Source of the DNA: Bradyrhizobium sp. WSM1417
Lineage (GTDB): Bacteria > Pseudomonadota > Alphaproteobacteria > Rhizobiales > Xanthobacteraceae
Direction of reading: 5' to 3'
Length of the DNA stretch: 64,000 nucleotides
Assembly (NCBI RefSeq): GCF_000515415.1
Contig: NZ_KI911783.1
Coordinates: forward strand, 5,629,831-5,693,830
The notes under the pieces were generated by a model. That model did no database searches and was not told the origin of the DNA. It was given only the letters and a program-made list of their open reading frames with translations. Positions 7,986 through 16,377 of the stretch are shown here, in pieces (position 1 is the stretch's first letter; every line of letters begins with the position of its first letter). Both the position numbers and the translations under genes were made by a program.

Positions 7986-8843
7986 CTAGATCGTGCCGAT
8001 CTCGGCAAGGCAGGCTTGCGTCAGGGGCATGCGCTCGCCGACCAGATGCGGCTCCTTGCAGTCCATATTGAGCGCGAACACGGTGTGCGCTTCGCCCTTC
8101 TCGGCCCAGCCCACCATCCAGCCCAGCGATGGCTCGCCGCGCTCGGCGCCAAGCAGCCCGGACTTGGCGCGAATGACGCTATTGCCGACCTTGGTCACCG
8201 GCAGGATGTCAGCGACGAGATCCTGACTGCGCTTCGAAATCGGCAGCGCGCGGCGGCGCAGCCTGTCGACGAAATCGACCTGCTCGACCGGATCGATGCG
8301 CAAGGCGCCGGTGAGCCAGAACTGGTCGATGCCGCCGCCGATGTCGCGATTGCCGTAGTCGAACAGATCGACGTATTTCTGCATGCGCTCCTGTCCGATC
8401 CGGCGCGCGATCTCCTGATAGACCGGCACCGCGCTGACGAGAATCGCGCTGCGCAGCGTGTGGTCCTTGTTCCAGGCCTCGATCGGACGCTTCACGCCGT
8501 CCCAGGGAAATACGTCCTTGTCGGGGTCAGTGACGACGCCAGTTTCGAGCGCGATCAGCGAGTTCGGAATCTTGAAGGTCGAAGCCGGCAGCTTCGCCTC
8601 GCCCGAACGTTCCTTGTCGCTGGCGACGACCAGATAGTCCTCGACCTTGTAGCCGACGAACGTCCCGGCCGTGCCGAGGTCGGTGAAGCGCTTTGCGAGG
8701 CTGTCACGGATCTCGTTGCGCGGCGGCGCGACATGGGCGAATGCACGCGCTGGCAAAGCGGCAGCTGCGGCGAGAAGGCCGAGGGTGGAACGGCGAGTGA
8801 GCAAGGGCGATATCCGTTGAACGATGAAAGCGGCCGCGACCAT
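7986..8843 (-). CDS. class D (OXA-type) beta-lactamase
   Basis: This is a 285-residue protein. A signal follows LLTRRSTLGLLAAAAALPARAFA, with an RR pair that could allow Tat export. All class D signatures are present: S88-T-F-K91 with the nucleophile Ser and carbamylatable Lys, S137-A-V139, Y163-G-N165, the FWL tryptophan in the omega region, and K227-S-G229, followed by GWMVGW. It should open beta-lactam rings in the periplasm; the spectrum cannot be read from the sequence. ATG 8843 lacks a clear ribosome site, and a TTG at codon 14 (CGGAT 9 nt upstream) would give a cleaner signal peptide. No mobile element flanks it, so a chromosomal, resident gene is likely. Confidence 0.9.
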   Translation of the reverse strand: MVAAAFIVQRISPLLTRRSTLGLLAAAAALPARAFAHVAPPRNEIRDSLAKRFTDLGTAGTFVGYKVEDYLVVASDKERSGEAKLPASTFKIPNSLIALETGVVTDPDKDVFPWDGVKRPIEAWNKDHTLRSAILVSAVPVYQEIARRIGQERMQKYVDLFDYGNRDIGGGIDQFWLTGALRIDPVEQVDFVDRLRRRALPISKRSQDLVADILPVTKVGNSVIRAKSGLLGAERGEPSLGWMVGWAEKGEAHTVFALNMDCKEPHLVGERMPLTQACLAEIGTI

Positions 8844-8884
8844 GCAGCAACTATCGTGGTGAAACGATGACAGGTTATTTCTTA

Positions 8885-8952
8885 AGCATGATCTCTTCAG
8901 AAAACCGCTGCACTCTTTGCGCTAACGCGGCCCTTCGGGTCTGGATCATGCT
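8885..8952. repeat. dispersed-type repeat abutting the FlhB-like gene
   Basis: The 68-bp element starts with AGCATGATC and ends with its complement GATCATGCT, with CGCTAACGCGGCCCTTCGGGT inside. It ends one base before the stop codon of the 8953-9213 gene. It resembles a repeat I recall as very common in Bradyrhizobium. Confidence 0.6.
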
Positions 8953-9213
8953 CTACCGCCTGCCCGACAACCGCAGCACGAACACCAGCACTTCGGCGAC
9001 GGCCTTGTAGAGGTCGGGCGGGATCTCCTCGCCGAGTTCGACCTTGGACAGCGCACCGGCCAGGATCTCGTTCTCCTCGATCGGGATGTCATTGGCCTTC
9101 GCGATCTCGACGATCTTTTCGCCGATCGTGCCCTTGCCCTTGGCGACGACGACCGGCGCGTTGCTGCCCTTCTCGTAATGGAGCGCAATCGCAAGCTTCG
9201 ACGGGTCGCTCAT
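8953..9213 (-). CDS. FlhB C-terminal-domain-like small protein (EscU/YscU/HrcU type)
   Basis: This 86-residue protein corresponds only to the cytoplasmic switch domain of FlhB, lacking its membrane part. It has the pattern KLAIALHYEKGSNAPVVVAKGKG, then IAKANDIPIEENEILAGALSKVELGEEIPPDLYKAVAEVLVFV. The autocleavage NPTH motif of full-length FlhB is absent, so it should be a permanently unprocessed mimic of the downstream half. Its ATG overlaps the fliK-like stop (ATGA, 9210-9213), indicating translational coupling and a shared role in switching flagellar export substrate specificity. Confidence 0.82.
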   Translation of the reverse strand: MSDPSKLAIALHYEKGSNAPVVVAKGKGTIGEKIVEIAKANDIPIEENEILAGALSKVELGEEIPPDLYKAVAEVLVFVLRLSGRR

Positions 9214-10814
9214 GTGGCGAGATCCAGGAAGTGACCGGCGCGGGCCGGTGCGGGCTGTGGCGGGGTGCCATCGCGGACCAGGATGTCACCGGGCTTGAGC
9301 TCGGCCCTGGTCAGGGCCTGGTTGAGCTCGCCGATTCCGGCGCGGAGCTGCTGTGCGGTCGCCGGCCGCTCCGCCCACATCCGCACAAAGGTCTTGTCGC
9401 CATTCAGCGTAATCAAAGCATGCACGGGGCCGGCCGGCTCGACATTGAGTGTGAACCGCGCGCGCCAGGCTCGCTTGGCGGGATCGGCGGATTCATTGCC
9501 GCCATCGCGCGAGATCTCGAACTGCGCCATTGCGGTGCCCTGCGGCGTTGCGAACGGAATCTCGAAATTCCACTGCGGCACAGTCGGATCGATCCTGTGA
9601 CCGCTGGCGTCGGTGCGATCGGGGAGCGAAGCGACCTGGAGCAAGGTCTGGCGCGCGAGCGCGGCATCGGTATCGTCGAGCAGGCGGTGCACGGTGGCAG
9701 CGAGCGGCGTATCTGGCACGAGTGACGGCGAGGCGATGGCTTGCGGTACCGGCAGCGCGCCGCGAACCGGTGGTGGCGTCGCGCGCGCGGCGGCTTCGAA
9801 GACGTGTCCATCGGGCACGGCCTTGTTCGAGCCCCGCAAATTACCCATCATGCGCGGCAGGTTTTGCGTGATCTCTTGCAGGAGGCTCGCGGCGAGACCT
9901 GCGGTCATGGTCCGCGGCATCGCGGCCTGCGGCGCACCGCCAGCGGCGTCCGCCAATACAGAGGCTGCAAGATTGGCGCTGCGCGGCATTTGCGGTGGTT
10001 GGGCGGTCCCGGGTTCGGTTGCGGACAATACGGCCTGTGCAGCCTGCGTCTGCGCGGGAGCGACCTGCGGTGCCGCCACGGTACCAGCTGGAAGGACGGC
10101 ACCTTGCGTCTGTGGCGCCGTCTCGAGCGTCGTCAGCGTCTGCCGCAGCACCAGCAGCGCGGCCTTCAAATCCGGCATCGTGCCCGAGGACGGCGTCGTG
10201 CCTGCCGCGAGCGAGGCCTCGAAGAGCAGCCCGGACTTCTGGAAGGCGGATTCGATGTCGCCGCCTTCGAGTCCGGTGTTGAGCGGCGTCTGCTGCGCCA
10301 GCACGCCCAACATCGCCTGCTTCAGCCCCGCCGGAAGATCGCTACCGGTGACGACCGCGGCCAGATTGGCGAACAGCGGCGCCTGGCTGCCCTGCTTCAC
10401 CACGGCTTCGGCCGAAGCTGTGGTGACAGCAGCCTGTTCGGATGGGGTCAGGGCATTGCGGGCCGCGCCCACTGACGGCGCAATCGGCGGGCTGTCCACC
10501 AGCGAGGCCGCAGCCGGCGTCAGCGTGACTTGGTCGGCGGCCGCCTCGCCTGCCCCGCCCGTGACGGCGAGCCGGATGGTGCCGCCGTTCTGCGACACCG
10601 CAAGCTGGAGATTTTGTCCTGGTGTCAGCGCCACCTCGGACATCACATCCATCGAGAGGTTGGCGATCGCGATCCGCACCAGATTATCGGCGAGCACGCT
10701 GACCACTCGGGCGTCGACCACGCTGCCGGCCTGCAGCACAAGATCGGGCGTCGCCGCGTCAGCAACAGGGCTGGCGGCACTGACGGGAAGAATCGAGCTT
10801 ATCGGCGTCGGCAT
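9210..10814 (-). CDS. fliK: flagellar hook-length control protein, FliK-like
   Basis: This 534-residue protein has a long low-complexity Ala/Pro/Gln-rich middle (residues about 90-390) typical of the FliK ruler region. The C-terminal Flg_hook-type domain (about 410-515) has VPQWNFEIPFATPQGTAMAQ, FTLNVEPAGPVHALITLNG and LRAGIGELNQALTRAELKPG. The domain would contact FlhB to switch export from hook to filament subunits. The 3' end overlaps the FlhB-tail gene by 4 nt. Flagellar structural genes are absent nearby, so the pair may be a detached part of the flagellar regulon. No clear ribosome site precedes ATG 10814. The symbol is by family resemblance; overall FliK sequences diverge strongly. Confidence 0.75.
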   Translation of the reverse strand: MPTPISSILPVSAASPVADAATPDLVLQAGSVVDARVVSVLADNLVRIAIANLSMDVMSEVALTPGQNLQLAVSQNGGTIRLAVTGGAGEAAADQVTLTPAAASLVDSPPIAPSVGAARNALTPSEQAAVTTASAEAVVKQGSQAPLFANLAAVVTGSDLPAGLKQAMLGVLAQQTPLNTGLEGGDIESAFQKSGLLFEASLAAGTTPSSGTMPDLKAALLVLRQTLTTLETAPQTQGAVLPAGTVAAPQVAPAQTQAAQAVLSATEPGTAQPPQMPRSANLAASVLADAAGGAPQAAMPRTMTAGLAASLLQEITQNLPRMMGNLRGSNKAVPDGHVFEAAARATPPPVRGALPVPQAIASPSLVPDTPLAATVHRLLDDTDAALARQTLLQVASLPDRTDASGHRIDPTVPQWNFEIPFATPQGTAMAQFEISRDGGNESADPAKRAWRARFTLNVEPAGPVHALITLNGDKTFVRMWAERPATAQQLRAGIGELNQALTRAELKPGDILVRDGTPPQPAPARAGHFLDLAT

Positions 10815-10871
10815 GGCGAGGGGCCCAGGGAACGCTGGCCCCCACCCTAAGGCCGCCTCGTAAACCTCTCG

Positions 10872-11666
10872 TTAAGGACCTTTGGCCGCAGGCGGCTTCA
10901 CAGCGGCCAAAACCGCCACGGCAGCCTCGAAATCCCGCAGGCGGGCGGCGCGGCGCGCGGCCGCTTCCTCGTCCACGCCCCATTTCTCGGCGTTCCAGTC
11001 CTCGTCGACATAGGCTGCCGCCCAGACCTGGCCGGCATCGCGCACGCCATGGGCCAGCGCCAGCGCCAGCAGCGCCGAGCCGGTCAGAGTGGTAATCACG
11101 TGGAGGGCGGCGACCGACCAGGCATCCTCCGGCAGCGCGGCGCGCGCAGCTCGGACAGCCTCATCCGGCTGCGTCACATGCATGATGCCTTCGGACAGGA
11201 TGAAGTGCGCCCCCAGGGTCTCCGCGGCCCAGAACAGCACGGGATCCCAATGCGCAGCTTCGCGGGCGACAAGCCCCTCGGGATGGCCGGCGCGATAGAA
11301 CAGCAGATCGGACTGGAGATATTTTGCGAGGTCATCCGTGACGAGGTCGACGCGGTCGACGACGCCCTCGACCACGCTATTGGCGATCCGCGTCAGCGGC
11401 ATGGTCATGGGCTTGATCGTCTCGTTCTGATCCGCCCATTCCGCAGCCACTGCGTCGGCCAGCGCGCGCGAAGGGATGATCACCTGGCGGCCGGATGGCG
11501 TGCGGATCGCCTTGCCGTCAAGCGTGATGACAAAGCCGCCCTCAGCCTCAGCGACCCCCACCTCCTTGTAGAAGCGCTTGCGCAACGGCACGCGCGCGGC
11601 CTGGCGAACCAATTCCTGCGGATCAAGCGGGGATCGCCCCGCAGCTTCATCAAACAATTCGCGCAT
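10872..11666 (-). CDS. ATP12-family F1-ATPase assembly chaperone
   Basis: This 264-residue protein has ATP12 landmarks: RKRFYKEVGVAEAEGGFVITLDGKAIRTPSG near the N-terminus, LADAVAAEWADQNETIKPMTMPLTRIANSVVEG, LAKYLQSDLLFYRAG, and WDPVLFWAAETLGAHF. Family members bind the F1 alpha subunit during ATP synthase assembly; in alphaproteobacteria the gene commonly sits downstream of an RluA-type gene, as here (52-bp gap). It is cytosolic, without a signal peptide. The C-terminus is Ala-rich. Confidence 0.9.
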   Translation of the reverse strand: MRELFDEAAGRSPLDPQELVRQAARVPLRKRFYKEVGVAEAEGGFVITLDGKAIRTPSGRQVIIPSRALADAVAAEWADQNETIKPMTMPLTRIANSVVEGVVDRVDLVTDDLAKYLQSDLLFYRAGHPEGLVAREAAHWDPVLFWAAETLGAHFILSEGIMHVTQPDEAVRAARAALPEDAWSVAALHVITTLTGSALLALALAHGVRDAGQVWAAAYVDEDWNAEKWGVDEEAAARRAARLRDFEAAVAVLAAVKPPAAKGP

Positions 11667-11718
11667 CTCGTTCCGGTCCCTGTTCAGTCACCAACCCTTC
11701 CGCCGCCGGCCAGTTCAA

Positions 11719-12936
11719 TTACTCTTCAGGCGCGTTCTCGATCGGATCAAATCTGGTTGCATCGAGCCCGAGCAAATTCCACGACTGCTGCATGTGCTGC
11801 GGCAAGGGCGCGGTGGCGTCGATAAAACCGCCGCGCGGATGCGGAATGACGATACGGCGCGCGAGCAGATGCAGCCGGTTTTGCAGGCCGCCCGGCAATT
11901 GCCAGTTCTCGATGTTGAAATATTTGGGATCGCCGACGATGGGGTGGCCGATATGTTCCATGTGGGCGCGCAGCTGGTGGGTGCGCCCCGTCACCGGCTT
12001 CAGCGACACCCAGGTCAGCTTGTTGCCGGCGGTCTCGACCACCGCATAGTAGGTCACCGCGTGGCTTGCGCCCTCGTCGCCGTGCTGGGCGATGCGCATG
12101 ATGGTGTCGTCCTCGCTCTCCTCCTTGGCAAGGAATGTCGAGATGCGGCCCTGCTTCGGCTTCGGTAGCCCCGGCACCAGCGCCCAGTAGGTTTTTCGCG
12201 CCGAGCGCGAACGGAACGCGCCGGTCAGATGCGAGGCGGCAAAGCGGGTTTTGGCGACCAGGAGACAGCCCGACGTCTCCCTGTCGATGCGGTGCACGAG
12301 GCGCGGCTTCTGGCCCTTGGAATCGCGCATCACCTCCAGCATCTGGTCGATGTGTCGAGTCATGCCCGAGCCGCCCTGCACGGCGAGTCCGGCCGGCTTG
12401 TTCAGCACGAGAACGTCGTCGTCCTCGTAAATCGTCATCTCCTTCAGCGCGGCAAGCGTCTTTTGCGCCGCCTCCGACTGCGGGTTGGGTGCCTTCGGCG
12501 TGTCGAGCTTCAGCGGCGGAATGCGGACGCTCTGGCCCTCCTCCAGCCGGTCCTTGCTGTCGACGCGCTTGCCGTCGACGCGCAGCTCGCCTTTGCGAAC
12601 GACGCGCTGGATGTGGGAGAACGACAGGCCGGGAAAGTGCGCTTCAAGGAAGCGATCGACGCGCATGTTGTTCTCGTCGGCCGTCACCTTGACGGTCTGC
12701 ACCTTGGTCGGCAGCAATGCCTCGACGGGGGGCTTTGCCGGCGCGGCCTTTTCCGGTTCGGCTTTGGCCGCGCGCCGCTCGACGCGCTCGCTCGCGAAGC
12801 GCGGCGGCTTCGTGCCCGGCTTGCCGCCCGGCCGCAGCCCAGCAGGTTTCGCGCTGCGCGCCTTGAACGGACGTGCTTCCTTGCGCTCGTCGCGCTCGCG
12901 AGGTTTTGGGTTCATTCTCTTGATGCGGCGGCTCAT
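11719..12936 (-). CDS. RluA-family pseudouridine synthase (RluC-like)
   Basis: This 405-residue protein is longer than usual because residues 1-75 form a basic, Lys/Arg/Pro-rich extension. Next come an S4 RNA-binding domain (about 91-137, MRVDRFLEAHFPGLSFSHIQ) and the catalytic domain with HRIDRETSG (catalytic Asp218), RKTYWALVPG and the KPVTGRTHQLRAHM motif. It isomerises uridine to pseudouridine in large-subunit rRNA, probably at RluC-type sites. The ATG overlaps the stop of the upstream HigA-like gene by 4 nt; a later ATG at codon 8 is possible. Confidence 0.9.
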   Translation of the reverse strand: MSRRIKRMNPKPRERDERKEARPFKARSAKPAGLRPGGKPGTKPPRFASERVERRAAKAEPEKAAPAKPPVEALLPTKVQTVKVTADENNMRVDRFLEAHFPGLSFSHIQRVVRKGELRVDGKRVDSKDRLEEGQSVRIPPLKLDTPKAPNPQSEAAQKTLAALKEMTIYEDDDVLVLNKPAGLAVQGGSGMTRHIDQMLEVMRDSKGQKPRLVHRIDRETSGCLLVAKTRFAASHLTGAFRSRSARKTYWALVPGLPKPKQGRISTFLAKEESEDDTIMRIAQHGDEGASHAVTYYAVVETAGNKLTWVSLKPVTGRTHQLRAHMEHIGHPIVGDPKYFNIENWQLPGGLQNRLHLLARRIVIPHPRGGFIDATAPLPQHMQQSWNLLGLDATRFDPIENAPEE

Positions 12937-13250
12937 GCGGTTTTTCCAAACTTTCGTATCGACTGCGCCGTCGCGCGGCGCGGCAGCGACGCAACCTGCG
13001 CCCCCACTTCTTTTTCCGCGAGGCGCAGCTCATATTGCTGCTGCAGGTTCATCCAGAACTGCGGGCTGGTGTCGAACCAGTGACCAAGACGCAACGCCGT
13101 ATCGGCCGTGATGCCGCGCTGTCCATTGATGATGCCGGTGATCCGGTTCACGGGTACATCGACCTGACGCGCGAGTTCTGCGGCGGAGATGCCGAGTTGT
13201 CGCAGTTCTTCGGCAAGATGTTCACCGGGATGTATGGGCGTGCGGGGCAT
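12933..13250 (-). CDS. HigA-type XRE-family antitoxin/regulator without adjacent toxin
   Basis: This 105-residue protein starts IHPGEHLAEELRQLGISAAE, the diagnostic HigA N-terminus, and continues with a helix-turn-helix (about 18-55, LARQVDVPVNRITGIINGQR) and DTALRLGHWFDTSPQFWMNLQQQYEL. In the usual arrangement higB precedes higA; here the 78 bp upstream contain no HigB frame, so it appears to be an orphan. TTACG repeats lie 28-50 bp before its start and may be its own operator. Its stop overlaps the RluA-family start (ATGA), so it may control ribosomal-RNA modification gene expression by coupling or autoregulation. Confidence 0.85.
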   Translation of the reverse strand: MPRTPIHPGEHLAEELRQLGISAAELARQVDVPVNRITGIINGQRGITADTALRLGHWFDTSPQFWMNLQQQYELRLAEKEVGAQVASLPRRATAQSIRKFGKTA

Positions 13251-13278
13251 GGCGATTTCTTGGCCGGACTAGCGTGAA

Positions 13279-13300
13279 TTACGCGTTACGTAAACCGTAA
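13279..13300. promoter_or_regulatory. TTACG repeat cluster, possible HigA operator
   Basis: The segment contains TTACGCG, TTACGTAA and CCGTAA, giving three TTACG/CGTAA units in 22 bp, including the palindrome TTACGTAA. It lies between the rarA stop and the higA-like start. Autoregulation through such a site is inferred from the behaviour of HigA relatives. Confidence 0.4.
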
Positions 13301-13328
13301 ATCGAACTCTACAGCAAGCCCGAAAGGA

Positions 13329-14663
13329 TTAGGCCCCACCCCGCTCCTTCCGCAACTTCGCCCAATAATCCAGCCGCTTCCTGATCTCCCGCTCGAACCC
13401 GCGGTCGGGCGGGTCGTAGAAGGTCTGGCGGCCCAGGGCTTCCGGGAAGTAATCCTGGCCGGAGAAGGCATCGGGAGCGTCGTGGTCGTATTCGTAAGAT
13501 GCGCCGTAGCCTTCCGACTTCATCAGCTTGGTCGGCGAGTTGAGGATATGTTTCGGCGGCAGCAGCGAGCCGGCCTGCTTTGCGACCTGCATCGCCTTGC
13601 CGAAGGCGGTGTAGACGGCATTCGATTTCGGCGCGGTGGCGAGATAGACCACGGCTTGCGCGATCGCGAGCTCGCCCTCGGGATGACCGAGGAAGTCGAA
13701 GGTGTCCTTGGCTGCGTTGGCGATGACCAGCGCCTGCGGATCGGCAAGCCCGATATCCTCGACCGCCATGCGCACGACGCGGCGGGCCAAAAACAGCGGG
13801 TCCTCGCCGGCGTCGAGCATGCGCGCGAGATAATACAGCGCGGCATCAGGATCCGAGCCCCGTACCGACTTATGCAGCGCCGAGATCAAATTGTAATGGC
13901 CGTCGGCCGACTTGTCGTAGATCGGCGCGCGGCGCTGCAATATCTCCTGCAACTGCGCGGCGTCGAAAATCTCGTCCTTGCGCGCGGCGCGCCAGACTTC
14001 CTCGACGAGCGTCAGCGACGCGCGGCCGTCGCCATCGGCCATGCGCACCAGCACAGCGCGCGCTTCCTCGTCGAGCGGCAGCTTGCGGCCCTCGACCTCC
14101 TCGGCATGCGCAAACAGCTTTTCGATCGCGGCCGCGTCGAGCGAGCGAAACACCAGCACGCGCGCCCGGGACAGAAGCGCCGCGTTGAGCTCGAAGGACG
14201 GATTTTCGGTGGTAGCGCCGACCATCACCACCGTGCCGTCTTCCATGACGGGCAGAAACGAATCCTGCTGGGCGCGGTTGAAGCGATGCACCTCGTCGAC
14301 GAACAGCAGCGTGCCCTTGCCCATCTCGCGGCGTGCACGTGCCGCCTCAAAGGCCTTCTTCAAATCGGCGACCCCTGAGAACACCGCGGAGATCTGCTCG
14401 AAATGCAGATCGGTGGCGTCGGCGAGCAACCGCGCCACCGTTGTCTTGCCGGTGCCGGGCGGGCCCCAGAACACCAGCGAGCCCAGCGTGCGCGTCTCCA
14501 GCATGCGCGTCAGCGCGCCGTCGGGACCCAGGATGTGATCCTGGCCAACGACCTCCGAGAGCGCGCGCGGCCGCAGCCGATCCGGCAGCGGATGCGGAGC
14601 CTCGTGATCGAGCCCCGCCGCGGCGAAGAGAGTTGGCGTCTCCTGTGGTCGCTTCGGACTCAT
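13329..14663 (-). CDS. rarA: replication-associated recombination protein A (AAA+ ATPase)
   Basis: This 444-residue protein matches RarA/MgsA along its full length. It has LPDRLRPRALSEVVGQDHIL, Walker A GPPGTGKTT (67-75), Walker B FVDEVHRFN (DE at 123-124), sensor GATTENPSFELN with an arginine-finger region SRARVLVFRSL, and the C-terminal tetramerisation part (DALYYLARMLDAGEDPLF type). It acts at stalled replication forks with SSB and RecA. The start overlaps the degP stop by 4 nt, so the two are translationally coupled. Confidence 0.95.
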   Translation of the reverse strand: MSPKRPQETPTLFAAAGLDHEAPHPLPDRLRPRALSEVVGQDHILGPDGALTRMLETRTLGSLVFWGPPGTGKTTVARLLADATDLHFEQISAVFSGVADLKKAFEAARARREMGKGTLLFVDEVHRFNRAQQDSFLPVMEDGTVVMVGATTENPSFELNAALLSRARVLVFRSLDAAAIEKLFAHAEEVEGRKLPLDEEARAVLVRMADGDGRASLTLVEEVWRAARKDEIFDAAQLQEILQRRAPIYDKSADGHYNLISALHKSVRGSDPDAALYYLARMLDAGEDPLFLARRVVRMAVEDIGLADPQALVIANAAKDTFDFLGHPEGELAIAQAVVYLATAPKSNAVYTAFGKAMQVAKQAGSLLPPKHILNSPTKLMKSEGYGASYEYDHDAPDAFSGQDYFPEALGRQTFYDPPDRGFEREIRKRLDYWAKLRKERGGA

Positions 14664-16066
14664 CCGCCCAGCGTGACGTTAATCTGCTGGCCGCCGCGCA
14701 CCAGCGTGATGCGCCAGATGCGCTGGCGCTCGGCCGCCGCCTTTTCGAGATCGCTGGTCTTGCTGATCTTTTGGCTGTTGACGGCCAGGATGACATCGCC
14801 CTTCTGGAAGCCGACATTCGCGGCCGCGCTGTCGCCGCCGAGATCGGTGACCACGACGCCTTCGGTATCGGCGTCCAGATGCAGCTCGTCGGCGAGCGCC
14901 GGGGTGATGGTCGAGACCTTCGCGCCCTGGAGAGGCGAGCGCGCGGTGATGACGAGCTCGTTGCGGCCGGCATCGGGCGCCGCGTCCAGCGCCACCGTCA
15001 GCTTGACCGGCTTGCCGCCGCGCTGCACGTCGATCTGCGCCGTGCCGCCGAGCGGCCGTGTGGCGAAGCGATAGTCGAAGGCGTTGGGATCATCCACGGT
15101 CTGGCCGTCAATCGAGACGATCAGGTCGGAGGATTTCAGCCCGGCCTTGGCCGCCGGTCCGTTCGGAACGACGCTTGCGACCAGCGCACCGGTCGGCGAA
15201 CGCAGGCCGAGACTCTCGGCGATCTCCGGCGTCACCGCCTGCAATTTCGCCCCTAACCAGGGCCGCTTGACCGCCTTGCCGCCGCCCTTGGCGGAGGCGA
15301 CGACGACGCGCACCATGTTGGCGGGGATCGCGAAGCCGATACCCTGCGAGCCGCCGGAGCGCGAATAGATCGCGGTGTTGATGCCCGCGAGCCTGCCATT
15401 CATGTCGACCAAGGCGCCGCCGGAATTGCCCGGATTGATCGCCGCGTCGGTCTGGATGAAGAACTGGTAGTCGGTGATACCGACCTGCGTGCGCGCCAAG
15501 GCCGAGATGATGCCGTGCGTCACGGTCTGGCCGACGCCGAAAGGATTGCCGATCGCCATCACGACGTCGCCTACCATCAGCTCGTCCGAATTGGTGAATT
15601 CGAGCGCCGGAAACTTCTCCTTGGTGTCCTTCAAACGCAGCACGGCCAGATCGCTGCGAGAGTCCTTCAGCACGATCTCGGCCTCGAACTCACGCTTGTC
15701 CGACAGCGACACCTTGACCTGGTCGGCGCCTTCGATGACGTGGACGTTGGTGACAACGAGCCCGGACGCATCGACGATCACGCCCGAACCGAGCGAGCGC
15801 TGCACCTGCTCCTGCTGCTGGCCGGGCACGCCGAAGAAGCGGCGGAATATAGGGTCGTCGAGCAGCGGGTTGCGGTTCTGCACCACCTTGGCGGCATAGA
15901 CGTTGACGACCGCCGGCTGCACCCGCTGCACGATCGGCGCATAAGACAGCCGCAGTTCGGCGGGCGAGGACGGCACACGGCGGTCCTGCGCGGCAGCCGG
16001 ATTGAAGTTGGCCGAAAAGGCTATGCACAGTGCCGTGACGACGGCGGTCCAGGTCGATCGAAACAT
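14660..16066 (-). CDS. degP: Do/DegP-family periplasmic serine protease
   Basis: This 468-residue protein has a signal peptide ending at ANFNPAAA-Q (residue 26). The trypsin-like domain has the triad His109 (VTNVHVIEG), Asp139 (SRSDLAVLRL) and Ser215 (NPGNSGGAL). Two PDZ domains follow (about 275-360, beginning KRPWLGAKLQAVTPEIAESLG, and about 375-465, ending ITLVRGGQQINVTLGG). It should degrade or refold misfolded envelope proteins. The LA-loop is short and Gln-rich (PGQQQEQ), fitting the DegQ/DegP group; a distinction between these is not possible here. In many alphaproteobacteria it follows rplQ directly, but here five genes and a porin intervene. Confidence 0.93.
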   Translation of the reverse strand: MFRSTWTAVVTALCIAFSANFNPAAAQDRRVPSSPAELRLSYAPIVQRVQPAVVNVYAAKVVQNRNPLLDDPIFRRFFGVPGQQQEQVQRSLGSGVIVDASGLVVTNVHVIEGADQVKVSLSDKREFEAEIVLKDSRSDLAVLRLKDTKEKFPALEFTNSDELMVGDVVMAIGNPFGVGQTVTHGIISALARTQVGITDYQFFIQTDAAINPGNSGGALVDMNGRLAGINTAIYSRSGGSQGIGFAIPANMVRVVVASAKGGGKAVKRPWLGAKLQAVTPEIAESLGLRSPTGALVASVVPNGPAAKAGLKSSDLIVSIDGQTVDDPNAFDYRFATRPLGGTAQIDVQRGGKPVKLTVALDAAPDAGRNELVITARSPLQGAKVSTITPALADELHLDADTEGVVVTDLGGDSAAANVGFQKGDVILAVNSQKISKTSDLEKAAAERQRIWRITLVRGGQQINVTLGG

Positions 16067-16377
16067 TCCTACCTCTTGGAAAAGACGCCGGAATATAGGC
16101 GCGTTCGTCCCCCAATAGAAGGGCGCCCGGCGGCCTATTCGCCCCCCTTTTGGTGTGTCCGGCCTGCAAGCTCTGCGTGCGAAATAGCGATTTGCCGGGG
16201 CTGCCGATTGGCATGATGTGCGTCATCTTGCATGGTGGTGCAAGGCGGATTCGCTTGCGGCGAATTTACACCAGTGGGAACCGCGCAACCGGGCGCAGCG
16301 TCGCGGGGCAGTCATCGATCACACCTAGGCTCTCCGCCCGCGACTTGGGGAAGTTCGTCAAACGATGGAGTCATGAC
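16067..16377. other. 311-bp divergent promoter region between degP and porin
   Basis: No coding frame is convincing. It holds a 6-bp inverted repeat (CTTGCA/TGCAAG, 16227-16244) and a nearby ATTCGC/GCGAAT pair around 16250-16266, which could be operators for the porin gene. No clear -35/-10 pair was identified. Confidence 0.5.

Noticed and set aside
3184..8952. Insertion sequence or mobile island in the left part
   Set aside because: No transposase, integrase or target-site duplication was seen; the palindromes are short and lack coding capacity.
13251..13328. HigB toxin upstream of the HigA-type gene
   Set aside because: Only 78 bp are available and no frame with a RelE-like pattern exists; the frame seen there belongs to the antisense of rarA.
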